Of a stretch of DNA of 64,000 nt, positions 47,001 to 60,300 are shown piece by piece. Each line of letters opens with the position of its first letter. Within the stretch, counting starts at the first letter, position 1. The position numbers and the translations under genes are program-made. The stretch is taken from positions 26,729,501-26,793,500 of the forward strand of contig NC_068559.1 of assembly GCF_022201045.2 (NCBI RefSeq). The letters run 5' to 3'. The notes beneath the pieces are model-generated. The model was not told the DNA's origin. It was given only the letters and a program-made list of their open reading frames with translations, and did no database searches. The stretch is from Citrus sinensis. Its lineage: Eukaryota > Streptophyta > Magnoliopsida > Sapindales > Rutaceae.

Positions 47001-49530
47001 CAACATATAGACCTATAGACAGTGAGGGTTGTTGCTCCAAGAACACCAACTTTGCACTCATTTTCATTTGGAATGAACTTCTTTTTCTTTTCTTTCTTGC
47101 ACCCTAATCCATCCTTCCCCTTCAAGCGGCCACTTGCAGGCGTTCAATTGTTTGTGGCACTTTTGAATTTTTAGATTATCGACTTATACAGTATACCTTT
47201 TCTTTTCTTTTCTATATACATGTTGAAATTTGGGCCCTGACACTTTTTTTTGGCTTAACAGGAAATGATAGTTACTAGCCATGCTTCACAGAAAGTATGT
47301 CAGATTGTCCAACCTTTGATTTGACTTCTTCTCCAATACATGAGAACATATTGAAGCTATTTTTTTACACTTATAGCTCTGAATTTATTTCCATTGGTGT
47401 CTTATTTTTATCATTGGCATTTTAAAAGAAAAAAATTCTTAAAAATGTAGAGTGCGAAGGAAAAACAGTTTCTATATGACATTGTTGCAAATGGTCGGAA
47501 TGGAATAGATGTAGACAAGTGAGTCCATGAATATCTCATCTTTTATTATATTTTTTCTTTCATTTAATTGATCTATATGGTTTTGACAGGAAAACAAGTT
47601 TTAATACATCATTTGTTCACAGGTTTGATTACATTGTTCGTGATTCCCGCGCTTGTGGTCTAGGCTGCAATTTTCAGTTCGAAAGGCATGTGCTGATATC
47701 CTATTTATGCTCAGTCTTACGGCAGATACATGTTCATGTAGCCTTCAGTCTTAATTATTTCTGAATTTGAGTGATGTTTCTAAATGTTCAGAGGTTGTAA
47801 ACGAGATTGTTGATTTACTGACATGCACTGTATGTGATGCTGCAATTCTTCAAGAAAGGAGCCAGTGATAGAAAGTTTTCATTTTTATTTGCAGGTTAAT
47901 GGAAACTATGCGGGTAATGGGTGATGAGATATGTTACCGAGCTAAGGATTGTTAGTAAATGCTGAAAACCTTTTTCTGACTTACACAGGTAGCTATTATG
48001 TTCTTCAATTGATTTTTGAAAATTTGATCAGATCTTACGGTCTACAAGTTGTTTTCTGCACGTGCTGATTTGCATCGAACAGTCTATACACATGCAAAAG
48101 TGAAGGTGCCTTTTTTTAACTGATTTGTTTCATCTGCAACTTAAAATGGTGGTGGAGGCATCAGACTTGACCAAATTTCACTTTTCAGGCAATAGAACTT
48201 ATGCTTGTAGATGCACTGTTAGAAGCAAACGAGCATCTTGGAATTTCGTCCTCAATTCAACAGCCAGCAGAATTTTGGAAGGTAAACATAGAAAATCATT
48301 TATGATTTCGTAGTAATTTCCATTATTGTACGTTTGTGACACTAGCACTATCACTATGCTGCTAAAATATGCAGTTAGATGATACAATAATCAATGCCAT
48401 TTTAGCTGATCCCCGTCCAGAACTGAAGAAAGCAAGAGATATAATTCTTCGAGTTCGAAGAAGGCAGCTATACCAGGTGTCATATTATTTCTATTGGGAC
48501 AGAAGAGTTTGCTTCATCCGTAGTCTTTTTTTATCTGTGTCAGCCCGTCAGGAAAACTAAATTCGGTATAAAGCTTTTTTAGCATATTCCGTCATGTTCA
48601 AATGGAGTAGAATTCTATATTTCTTTTTATATTTTGCAGTTCTGCAATGAGTATTCAGTTCCAAAGGCAAAGCAAGAGCACTTTAAAGGCATAAATGCAC
48701 AAGATATTGTTTGTTCCCAGGTCCAAAATACACTACCTATATTTATATAAACTTCACTCTGACAGTAAAACACAATATCTCAAAGAGTGATTTGTCAATC
48801 AGAAAGCTGGTGAGGTCACACTAAAAGAAGAAGATGTTATTGTGAGCATTGTTAAGATTGATTTGACTCGTGGAAAGAAAAACCCTCTTGAAAGGTATGT
48901 GAATGATACAGGTAAACAATGCTCATGATGGTTTGATGCATAGGCTGCTGCTAATAAATTCTAATATTGATCTCTTCTTCTTTGTGCATGTGCATTCTTC
49001 CTATGCAGCACGAATTTTTATCAGGTGACAGGATCACTTCCTCTGTTCAATATACTTTACCATTGTATGAAAGCGCGACTAGTTTAGCCTGCTACTTTAG
49101 CATAGAAATTATCAGGGGATTTGTTTTCCTTGAGCAAAATAATAGCTTAAATCTATTCATGTTGCAGTGATATTGTCTTCCCATTATATTACTTTTACAG
49201 AAGAGATTTTAACATCCTAATTCTATCAGGATTATTGTTCTGATGTGAAATTCCTAATCGACAAAGAGGAGCGCATCAGTCATTTGCTGCCCACATTCTG
49301 TCAAGACATGATTGTGAGGGTGTACGCCAAGGAGCCCCATTTGGTCAGTAAGAAAAAATAAAATTGTCTATCATAACTGGTCAAATCTATTACTTTTCAA
49401 TACTGAACTAATGGAATTTATCTTACAGGTGGAAGCAGTTTCTGATGCCTTTGAGAATTTTCAGATGAAGACATATGGTGAGAAAACGCAGGTGCATTCA
49501 ACTCCTGAGAAGAAGAAACGCCGAAGATAA
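44053..49530 (+). CDS. VEN4: SAMHD1-type dNTP triphosphohydrolase (VEN4-like)
   Basis: Nineteen exons: 44053-44160, 44823-44860, 44962-44984, 45723-45829, 45909-45960, 46070-46154, 46810-46900, 47262-47294, 47451-47518, 47623-47685, 47895-47950, 48032-48105, 48189-48281, 48375-48476, 48640-48720, 48803-48894, 49009-49024, 49230-49343 and 49429-49530 (465 aa). The family cleaves dNTPs to nucleosides and triphosphate; in Arabidopsis, VENOSA4 supports chloroplast development and dNTP balance. HD-domain metal ligands are visible: H73 in RFEHSLGV, H113-D114 in [12 protein letters not shown], and D209 in FDYIVRDS. There is no N-terminal SAM domain, as usual in plants. The C-terminus is basic (EKKKRRR), possibly a nuclear signal. 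Introns 2 and 10 are GC-AG, and exon 17 is only 16 nt. Confidence 0.94.
44861..44961 (+). other. GC-AG intron 2 of the SAMHD1-like gene
   Basis: The junction is TCAGAG|GCAAGT and ATTGCAG|ACTCCG. It gives [11 protein letters not shown], the conserved SAMHD1 block. Using the nearby GT (CAA|GTATGA) would lead straight into a stop. Confidence 0.9.
47686..47894 (+). other. GC-AG intron 10 of the SAMHD1-like gene
   Basis: The junction is GAAAG|GCATGT and TTTGCAG|GTTAAT. It gives [16 protein letters not shown] in frame. The alternative GT two codons later (CAT|GTGCTG) gives a frame that stops within ten codons. Confidence 0.87.
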
Positions 49531-50741
49531 ATATTACCTGCAATTGTTTGTCTTACCTCTACCTAATTACCTTCTATTGGAAAACATGAAAAAATTCTAT
49601 TCGTAGAGAACCATTAAAGCTCAAGGAAAATAACTAAACCAAGTGTATAAATACATATGCAATTTGTGTATAAATCCATCTCTCTCTCTCCCCATTTAAA
49701 TTTGGATGCACGGCTTATATCCTCAGCATCTTTTCTCTTTAGTCTTTTTAACTTCTTAATTATCTTCATCTTATGCACAGCAGATACATGGATTATGGAA
49801 TGTGGATTTTTAACGTCAAATTAACTTTTGACGCAATATCACAACCATTTATCTTAATGAAGTGGTATAAAAGGTAAAACATTAGTAGACATGATCATTC
49901 TCCCATAAATGTTTGCGAATTACTTATTTAATTTACCTTGAAACACTTGTGAAATGTTTTAAAATTAAGCATTTAATACTAAATATTTGAGGAAACACTA
50001 TGATTACTATATCCTATATTCATTTTCGTGCATGCGCATCAACTCAATGTAAATGATTAAACAATAATTATACATTTTCATACTATTATACCTATTTTCT
50101 GACACAATGATCATGTGATGCTTTCAACCAATTCTTTTATATCACGCAAATTACTATCTTAGATTGTACAAGAAATTTTTTATATTAATTTATAGTTGTA
50201 TCATCATTGATAATTAAATATGTCTGGAACTCCAATCAGCCAATAAAAAGAGTGTTTGGGCAAAAGGAAGCAGAGAGCCCACAATCTGGATTAACTTCTT
50301 TTCTTTCAATCAAATTATTGAAGGGGACAATCAAACCCAACCCGGCACACGTTCTTACTCCTCATCCGTACTATAAAAAACATATGCGTATATATACACA
50401 AAGGGTTGGTATGAATCGGGTTGGATTGGTTTTTAAGTTTAACCCAAACGAAATTAAATAAATTTGGGTACCCAAATCAACTAACTCTTTATAAAATAAC
50501 ACAACCTAAATTATTTAAATATGATTTGAGTTTGGCTTGACTTATGATATGTTTAGATTACGTTAGATTCTGAAAAATAATTTTATTTTTGAAATAAATT
50601 TAGACTATGGAAGAATTACTTACCAAATGATTTTCGAGATACGCTAGTTTCAATTTGGTTTGGATTGTGGGCTATGGGTTTTTAGCCCACTCCTCACACC
50701 TCAATTTATAATAAATATTTTAATTAGACTCAATTTTTTTT

Positions 50742-50947
50742 AAGAGTAATGATATAGCCACAAACTCTTGTACAAACTTATTTTGTATAAACTGATGTGG
50801 CATGATAAGATTGGTTGAATTAAATATCACTTGGCCCATATGATTTTTTTTTATTCATTTATATTTTCATTCAACCAATGAATTAATGCCAGGTCAGTTT
50901 GTACAAAATAAGTTTGTACAAAAATTTGTAGCTGTATCATTACTCTT
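50742..50947. mobile_element. MITE with about 85-bp inverted repeats
   Basis: The left end AAGAGTAATGATATAGCCAC is mirrored by a right end whose reverse complement is AAGAGTAATGATACAGCTAC. Pairing continues through TTGTACAAACTTATTTTGTA and then ACTGA on both arms. Flanks are T-rich, so the target duplication cannot be defined. Confidence 0.8.
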
Positions 50948-50997
50948 TTTTTAATCCAAAGGATTCTTAAGTATTCTTGAAAAAAAATAAAAATTTT

Positions 50998-51777
50998 TAA
51001 AATTATCTTTGCACCACTTTTTTTTTGTCATATATACGTTAACCACTACAAAATTTTGACATGTTCTCTACACTACCTTTATTTCTAAACTTGTATCAAT
51101 CAACCACTCCACTTTGAAACAAAAAATTTAAATAAAATGATTATTTTATCCCTAAATGAATTAAAAGCTCATTTTATCCTACAAAATTTTTAAAAATAAA
51201 AAGCTATTATTATAAGAATACTTCTGAATTTAGTAAAATAAATAAATCTCAAAATCTAAGATGTTAATTTTTATAATTATAATCTTTAAATGATAATTTT
51301 TGTAATTATAATTTTTTATTATTCAAAGTTGGTTTAGACTATTATTATTTTAGTGATTACTTTAAACATTGAAAACCATTTGATGATTGTGAAATTGTTT
51401 GATAATTGTAATTGTATGATTGATTAGAAAAAAATTATTTGAGATGAGTATTACATGTTTTTTAGGTCGAAAGGATTAAAAAAAAAGAACAATAATATTT
51501 TTTCAATTAATTAAATGGTACTTATACACCCAATTTTTCAATAATATTTCATCAATTAATTCAATGATAATTATAATTTTTTATTTTAAAAAAATTAGGA
51601 TAAAATGGTTATTTAATTCATTTAACGGTATAATGGTCATTTTTATTTAAAATATTAATGTCAAAGTGGTTGATTGATACAAGTTTAAAAACAAAAATAA
51701 TACAAAGAACATGTCAAAATTTTATAGTGGTTAGATGTACATACGACAAAAAATAGGCAGTGCAGAGATAACTTTTC
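50998..51777. mobile_element. Long inverted-repeat element (about 780 bp)
   Basis: The left arm contains CCACTACAAAATTTTGACAT, then GTTCT, then AAACTTGTATCAATCAACCA. The reverse complement of the right arm has CCACTATAAAATTTTGACAT, GTTCT and AAACTTGTATCAATCAACCA in the same order. The arms share roughly 100-200 bp. No coding capacity is present. Termini are approximate. Confidence 0.75.
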
Positions 51778-52264
51778 AAAAAATTATAACACATTTCATT
51801 TATTCTTATAAGTGGGCTATTGCCCCCATATCAGAATTTTCTCCCTCATTCAAAGAATAATTGAGTGGAGGTCATTGCAATCTTTATTCTTCACAAAAAC
51901 ATTTGTGAGTGTAGCAGATATCCCGCAAATATTAGAGAGGGTAGGCAACTGATAGTACTTCATAAGAATTTAATGTAAATTAATGGTCATACCTAATTGT
52001 CTAATTGTAATATTAATAATTGACTACAATAATAGCAGTTTGTAGATATCTAACATAATATCAAGTTGTCTGATTGTATTATCGATATTATTAATAAAAA
52101 AAGAAGAAGCAAGAATAATGGCAAATACGATCAAAGAAACGATTGCTTTGGTCGAGGCAGTTTGGTTCCGTCCACAAGGGCCGTTACAGCGATCAAGAAG
52201 TTGCAAATAGCTACTTGCTACTTGCATGGATGCTCAATGCTTTATTTCCAGATGAATATCAATA

Positions 52265-52368
<104 letters not shown>

Positions 52369-54348
52369 AATAATATATAACTCAGCACCAACACCAATCT
52401 AAAAGTTAAATCTTTCAGTAAAAGGTAGTTACACTGTGGAAAAGAGATGCAAAGAAACTTTAAGCCCCGTAATATTGTAGTTCCACTAAGGGCAGCTTCT
52501 AAACAGGAGGTTTCTGTTTGCTATGATCTCAATCACCCTAATGCAACAAAGATATCTAATCTCTTTAATCCTTTCTCTTTGATTTCTTTTTTATTATTTT
52601 TTAAAAGAAAAAGGTAGGAGTGGACAAAACCCAAATTAATTTTTAACTCCTACCTTTCCCAAAATTTGAATATGACTTGCCAGTTAAAAATTATGATGTT
52701 TGAAAACCATTGATCATGCCCCTACCGACTTCTCTATGACTTATAGAGTTCCACAAGAATGGAGCTAGCATAAGTTGGGGCAACTGCCCTATAAACTTAA
52801 TTGAAATGTCTCCATGAATTGAATGATTGAAGCTCGTACCCTCATGAACTTAATAGAAATGCTCTCATGAATTGAAGTTGTGACCTGTTATATCGAATTC
52901 ATTCTTAACTTGGCCCCTGTATACTAGATTTCTGGCTCCGACTTTGGAGTCCGTAAGATTTTGTAAGCTTATTGCTGAATTTATTATACTTTTTCCGTAT
53001 CCTGATCATCAGTTCGTAGGTGCCGCAATGGATACGTTACAAGAAAACTCCCAATCTCATAAAAATCAAAATGGAATATCAAGTGACCAGCGACAGAGTG
53101 TTGTTGAATAACAGGGAAAGGATTTTCAATGTTGTCGTCTGGGTTTATTTCTGTTTCATTTACACTTATACATAAAAAGTATCATTTTGAACAGCCAAGT
53201 TTTGAGTGTTGACATGTACTCCCTTCTCTTCTCCTCTTTTTGGAGGTTGAATTACCTTCATTCCGACAAGAATGTGCAGAGATGTAAAGACATGCGATAC
53301 TGTCAAGATAATTGGACTGATTCTGCAAGTTCCTAATGAGATGGCGGGTTTGCTTTACGATTATAGTCAATCACTCTGTCCTAAAAATTAAACTTAAGCT
53401 TTTCAATAGCCTTGATCAGATCGATATTCAATAGGGCGTTTCTCACTGAATCCAGAACCCAACTAGAGGGCAGAGATGCATTGAGTTTTCCAATCGTAGC
53501 GGCCGTGCCCCGTATTTATTGGCTCCAACAGAAGGTACAGGCACTATCAAAATCGGAAACATAAACAGCTTCAGGATTTGCTTCTGCTTCGGTTCAAAGG
53601 AACCAGGTGCGCGCAGATCTGAATTTAGATCACTTCCTTTTCTGAGGTTGACTGTAAATAATGTAAAACTCATAATAACTAAATTCATCTCTAAAAACCA
53701 CCATTCCTAGCATAAGATATTGGGACTGCTGCTTTGCCGAAGCACTTTCCCTGCCTCCACCAAAGAGTGGAGATTCCAAACTCTTATTTTTTATATTAAA
53801 AAAAAAAGTGCGAAATTGCTAGACGGGAGAATGGAGAGTAATGATTTCAGCAGGAGCAGCTGGACGGAGTCATATATTTCAAAAAAGCTTAAATTTCATG
53901 TTCCGTTAGATATCACCTTGATCTGATTCCTCCTAAGTTAGGACTGAGAGTCATAATATTTCAAAAAAGGTATACCCGCATTCCAATTCACAAAAAATTG
54001 GCAATTTCTTTTTCTGCCTGTACATTTCTTCGGATAGGCTGTTCAGCTAAAACCTGATTACATAGCACAAAATCTAAACAAAGAACCAAAAAAGAAAAAG
54101 GAGGAAAAATGTAAATGGTGGCCATTGTTGTAAAAGCCACCGTGGCTAGCCATCAGCGCTTCTTTAAATGTCAATGGCATTTGGACCCATGTGGCAGCAT
54201 ATACAGAATCAATTTCCTAAGGTTTCTCAGATGTCTGATTTGGCCATTAATTCATCAATAAAATGATGGTGGGGTGCAAAATATTTGCATATTCTATTAT
54301 GAACTATACATGTATCGCTAGAGAACCTGTGTAATACCTGCACCAGTT

Positions 54349-57300
54349 TCAGGGTGAACAACCACCTGGAGACGTCAAGGACTTAGAATTACAACATTCT
54401 GCACTTGAAATTTGAAATTGTTTCTTAAGTAAGTTCCTGATTTTTATTCTCAACCCAGAGGCTTCTTCAGGTCTGAACCACCGCTTGCCGAACTGGAAAG
54501 GAATATCAATTAACCAACATCTTAAAGATAAATGACATAAGAGACATAGCAAGTTCTATTAGTAATGGCGGGAAGTACCATTGCTAGATCTTTCTTTTTC
54601 AGCCTTTCTGGGGCCTCTTCCATGAAACGCTCCATGAAGAAAAGCACAAAGAGACCACAATCATAATCATTTTTTTGTTGGGGAACCTGATTGAAAATTA
54701 TAACAGATATCTTTTTGGTCAAGTTTTAAACTATATAATACTGTATCAAGCAATCTGAGATTCATGCTATCATGTTTCCATGCCATTGAAAATGAACGAA
54801 GACAATTCAAGACATTAGGTAACAGTAAGCATGCAATGACTCAACTTCACATATTTGAAATAAAAATTTACCGGAATTATTCTATCATCAATTCTACGAG
54901 GAAGATGTTGCCATATTCTCTCAGCAATTGGAAGATCTGAGGGAGAAACTTCTTGCTTCAAATAGTTCCATTCTTCTTTTAGAAAGCTACAACAGAACAC
55001 AATTCACATCATTGGTATGTTAAGAATAATAGGTGAAGGCATTCAAAATGAGCAAAGACCAAGGGCCAGAAGGAATTAGCTATAGCTACGAGAGATATTG
55101 AATGGAGACAATTCTAAGTTTCACCGGTAAGCTATTATGCATTTAACATGATTTTACAGTTTCAGGCTTATTGCTCTATATGATGCAACTGCGAATTAAC
55201 TAGTGCACTGTGAAAACCTAAGAAAACCATTTCCTAACCGCCCTGAACAGAAAGATTTGTGAACAGAAAGATTTATTTTATAACTCTCAAGCACGTGGTA
55301 GCATGTCCTCTCCTAACAGAAATACAACGTGCCAGCTTCATTTCTTTCACAACAATCATACAAACAAGGAAGTGATCGTGATAGAAACAAGAGATGGCTA
55401 TATGTCAAAATAAACTTGTGTCTATAGTATATTAAGGAAAAGATTTATTGTATGTGTAGTAGTTCAGGTGCTAAGTGAAAAACAAGGAAAGAGAATTTGT
55501 TAACAATGTAAAAGAATAACCATGTGAAAATTAAGAGAAAATATTTTAACACACACATTAGTTTAAATTAAAGAGAAAAGGTTGTAATTGCTAAATATTT
55601 AACTATTACATTCGAGATGTTTCAAAACATTGTACTGATACCATGAAGGATTTTGAATATAATGCAACTGTTACACTAAATCACAGTAACTTTGTACACA
55701 CTCCAATCATCTGAATGTCTGATGAAGCTATTCTTTCTGCTAATCTCATGCTTCCAAACATTAAAAGAGATCCACAGTAAAGACATTGCTTCATAGTGTG
55801 ATAAATACTTATTCATGTCTTACCTTCTAATGTTACTGAAAATCGAAAGGCTACAGTGAAGTTTTAGTGAATCCAAATGAAGGATAATTGGTCCTGATTC
55901 ATCTTCCTTGTCTGGGATACAAATAATCACCAAGCTCCAGTGAACACTGAACACACCGGCACCGTATAAATAAATCAAAAGATTGTGAACTAATTCAATC
56001 CAAACAAGAGTTCTATTAATTCTATGCTAAGGGAAGTAGGGTACTACAGCCAATCAAAAGTTCTATCTATTAATTCTATGCTACATGCTAAATAAAACCC
56101 CAAAACAGCTTGAGCTAAATAGATCCCAAGCAATCCAATATTGAGACATGGAAATTAAATGCTGACAAAATAGACATTCTTTTTTGACAATTCACTACCT
56201 GAAATTGATCTCATTAAGCTCCAATGGTCTTTTTTTTTTAAATCTTGGCTCCAAATGTTCCATTTGTTCTCAATGTAAAGCTTGTCTGTTAGTAGATTGT
56301 ATCCATATTTTTGTAGTGCAATCATGTTGACAAACCAGAACTTCATAAACAGCTCACCTTCAGTTGTTGAGTTTTATATTTAGTTCATACTCTAATTATT
56401 TAGGCACTATTATAGTGGTGAACACTTTTTGTACCAGTAAAAGCATGACTTTCTTCGTTTGAAGAATTTATCCATTCGGTAAGCATAGAAAGTTCGAGGA
56501 ACTTCGAGGTTAAAAAATAATTATTGAGTAAAGAATACACATTTGAGTCCATTAAGATTTCAGATTCAATTGTTCAACAAGATCCATGAACAAAATGCCA
56601 GTTCACTGAACACAGCCCATATTTGGTTGGGGCAACACTTAATTAAGATACAGGGATAATTCTTGCAAGATCATTCTAGTAGCCTTTCAGTGATTGGCAA
56701 TTAGGAATCAGGAAATGTAAATAACTTGTTTAACTCAAATAAGAAAAATCGCATTTCAGCAATTTTATCATTTTGTTCATATAGAACCACAAAGATGCTT
56801 GCTGCTGATTAGGGACAGCAATTATCCAGCATGGGTATCGATAATTGACATCCATATCCAAATCCGATACTTATCCAGCAGTGCTGATTGCTAGGTAGAA
56901 CCTGAGAATGATACCACACAAGATATATCTGGATATATCCGATGAAGGCCCCCCCCCCCCCCTCCCCTCTCTCTTTGATAGGAAACTGTAAATTGTATTA
57001 ATGATGAAGAATCTGATGAAGTTTTAGTTAATCAAAAACCTCTTAAGCATCGTAAATGACAACTATTCATTGTGGTTTATTTTAGAGGTATTCACATTGT
57101 ATTTCTGATGAAGTATTTGTAAATGTAAATCTAACTTAAAAGCACTATACTAACTTCCACAAAAGAACTCGGAAAACAGAAAACTTACTCTTCATGTATT
57201 GGAATAAGTACATATGACTTTTGAAATATATTGACACCCTTCCACCACCTTCGAAACTTGATAAAGAAAGAATCCTTGTCACCCCCCTAAAATATTACGG

Positions 57301-60300
57301 GAGAAGACATTACAATAGCCATTATTCAAGAAAAAGGAAGTATTGCCAATAAAGGGACACTAGAAAAACTAAATATACTGGTTCAAGAACCCCCATAGGC
57401 ATTAACATATCAAATTTATCAGGAAAACATATTTGATCATGTTTTCCGAAACAATAAAGTCCTTGAAATCATCACTAACCAAAACTAGCATGAAGTCACA
57501 TATCATCATGAACCATCCTTTTTGGTTTCTTCAAGATATTCATGGAAAAAGAAAATAACCAACAGAATCTTAGGCATCCACATCAAGATTAAGAAAGCCA
57601 CAGTACTAGTAAATCTAATGCACAAATCTAATACATCAGGTATCCACAGTACTAATAAATTACTCAGGTACCTAGCTCTAGCTGTTTCAGTGTTTCCTTC
57701 AGACTCCAGTTTAAATGGCTTACAGAATCCTAAAGTGGAACCATCAATTGATGTGTTAATAGGAAAAAGAAATAATTAAATAACCAAGAAAGTAGCTACC
57801 TTGTGTGATACAGCTTCCTTGAGCTTACTGTAAAAATATGTATTGAAAAAATGGCAGTCTCGAATGGCCCTGTTTGTTGGAGATGCTTGCAGCTGCAAAT
57901 ACCTAGAAAATAAATTCAGAAGCAATTAACTAGGTATACGCCAAAGAAACTGATGACTAAAAGATCCTAACAGATAACAATAAAGGGCAAATAGATCCCT
58001 AAAGTAGTGCATAAGAAGAAGTAAATAGAACACCGGGAAAAGATAATTGCATTTAAACTTCGAAGTTGCAAAATAAGGAAATATAACGTCTCCTACCTAA
58101 AACAGCATAAGGTTTTTTGATGCCAAGAAATATCTTATCTTCCTTTGTACACTGAATTCTCTAAATGTTAATGGTTTCTATCTCACAGTGAATAGAACCC
58201 TTTGAACAGTAATGTACATGTCAAAAGTACTATGCAGCAGACTATTCAACCCCATTGCACAACTTAGCTGTTTTTAAAAGAAAACGGAGAAACTTATATT
58301 AAACAGTAAGAAATGTACAAAGGGAGAACAAATTTCACAACTTAGCTAGAAATAGTATTCTGTGAAACTGATATGTTAATGTTAAAGAAGTGTTTCTGCA
58401 CGAACACAAATACCATTCCTTTTATACCAATTGAGTTAAGTATCTTTTTCAAAAAAAAAGGAAATGACATTTTACTCTATTCACATCACAACAAACACCC
58501 GCATTTATGAATACAGTTTTTTTTTTCTTTTTTGATATCTGTTTATTTATTTATTATTATTATGACTATTATTTTTTTTGAGAAGTAGGAATACAGTAGA
58601 TAAGTATCTATTAACCTCAAAATGGCCTGCAGAAACTTTAACAGCACAGCTAGAAGCTACAGCTCCAACAAACAAACCCTTGAGTAAACCACCATAAATA
58701 GATGAGAAAATCACATCTAAGATTCCAACTTGAAAGGAAAGAAAATCCCATAACAACCACAAATTCACTTCAAGTGCTGTGCGGTAATACATTGTGGCAA
58801 GGGGACAAGAATTAGAGTTTAGTTTTGCCTTCCCAATCCACGTATCAAATGATAACTGTATCCTAGGCACTTACCGGATGTAAAAATTCATAATAGGTGA
58901 TGTCAGATAAGCTGCTGGGGCAAGGTGATTTATGTCCGTGTAACAGATTTCAACAGATTCCGGATCAACCCTAGTTCAAAAATGATAAGTGTCAAACAGA
59001 AATTAACTCTAGTAAAAACTGTTGCCAAAAAAACAGTCTTTACCATCTAAAGAAAGGTCGGAAGAGTACCTTGATGGGTAGTAGATCTTAGCGTCTATCA
59101 TGCTGAAAGTGTTACAAGAGTTAACAGTTATTGTTGACATAAAGTAAGAGCACTAATGACCAGTAAAGAAAGTCCTACTGACCATTCAGCAAATTCATCA
59201 GCTTGCTCTGTTGTCTCTATGTGCAGAGAGCCCTCTGATTCCTCTGATGCATCTTCAACTGGACTTTCATCCTCGTCTAGGAGAACAAGGTTCTGCTCCT
59301 GTTTGGATTTTTTCACCGTGAATCTCATCAATCAATGAAGACGAACACCAAACAAATAGAGAAAAATATACAACCATTGCGGGACAAGCTCAACAATGCA
59401 CCCATGGGCAACCATAGTTGTCTGTGCCAAATTTCTCACAACAGGAACAGATTCATCCACCAACACACTAGGAAAAATAGGGTGTCAAGGTAAAATTTCC
59501 CAAATTCTCTTGCATGATCTATGCTTTGTTTGATAGGGTTCCATTCTTTTATCAATAAATAACCAATAGGGTTGAATTAACAAGTAATTGAGTATCAGAT
59601 TTGATCCTCAATAGCTCTATATATTAAACAATAAAATACTCAACATTTGAATAAATTTTATTTCCACTGAAAGGAGTCCCAGATGTACCATACTTGCAGC
59701 ATGGAAATCCGCCACCAAGTCTGAGATTTGGGTAATGATGGTTGAAACTTCCAAACATATCAGTAATCATAGTTAGTAAAAAAAACTTGCAACATCAGGT
59801 CTGTCATTCCTTCAGCCATATTATCGAAGACTACAGGACCTTCAGTAAAATTTCTTGGAGACAGCTTCATCTCGAAGCAAAATGATAGGCACATTCTTGC
59901 AAAACATTTATTATCTCAGAGAACAGTTCAATGATTTACTCCATTCTATGATAAAAACAAGCTAGCATGCCTACAAGCAAGTGTTTGCAGGAAAGAATAT
60001 ATAATTGAAAGAAGATCAAGACAAATCCATTAAGCATTTCAACTAGAAAACACAGTTTTTTAATTCTATATAAACTCAAACATGGAGGGTATTCCAATTC
60101 TTCCCATCTTATTGTTGGGTTTCCCAATGAATAAGGATAAAGCACGTCAATCAATTGAATAGTAGATTAATTAATTAGAGAGAAACTAAATGGGTTTTGA
60201 TTACAAATCTTTGAAATTTTCCAAAGACGGCTCCGAAAATAAAATTATCAAAATTGCTAATATTGTATATCCTCCAAAATAGCATGATACTCATCATTTG

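Noticed and set aside
56155..56346. Minus-strand frame containing DHWSL, resembling the protease His motif
   Set aside because: It lies in an intron, lacks the surrounding family sequence, and the genuine motif EDVHWSLV is formed by exons 10 and 11.
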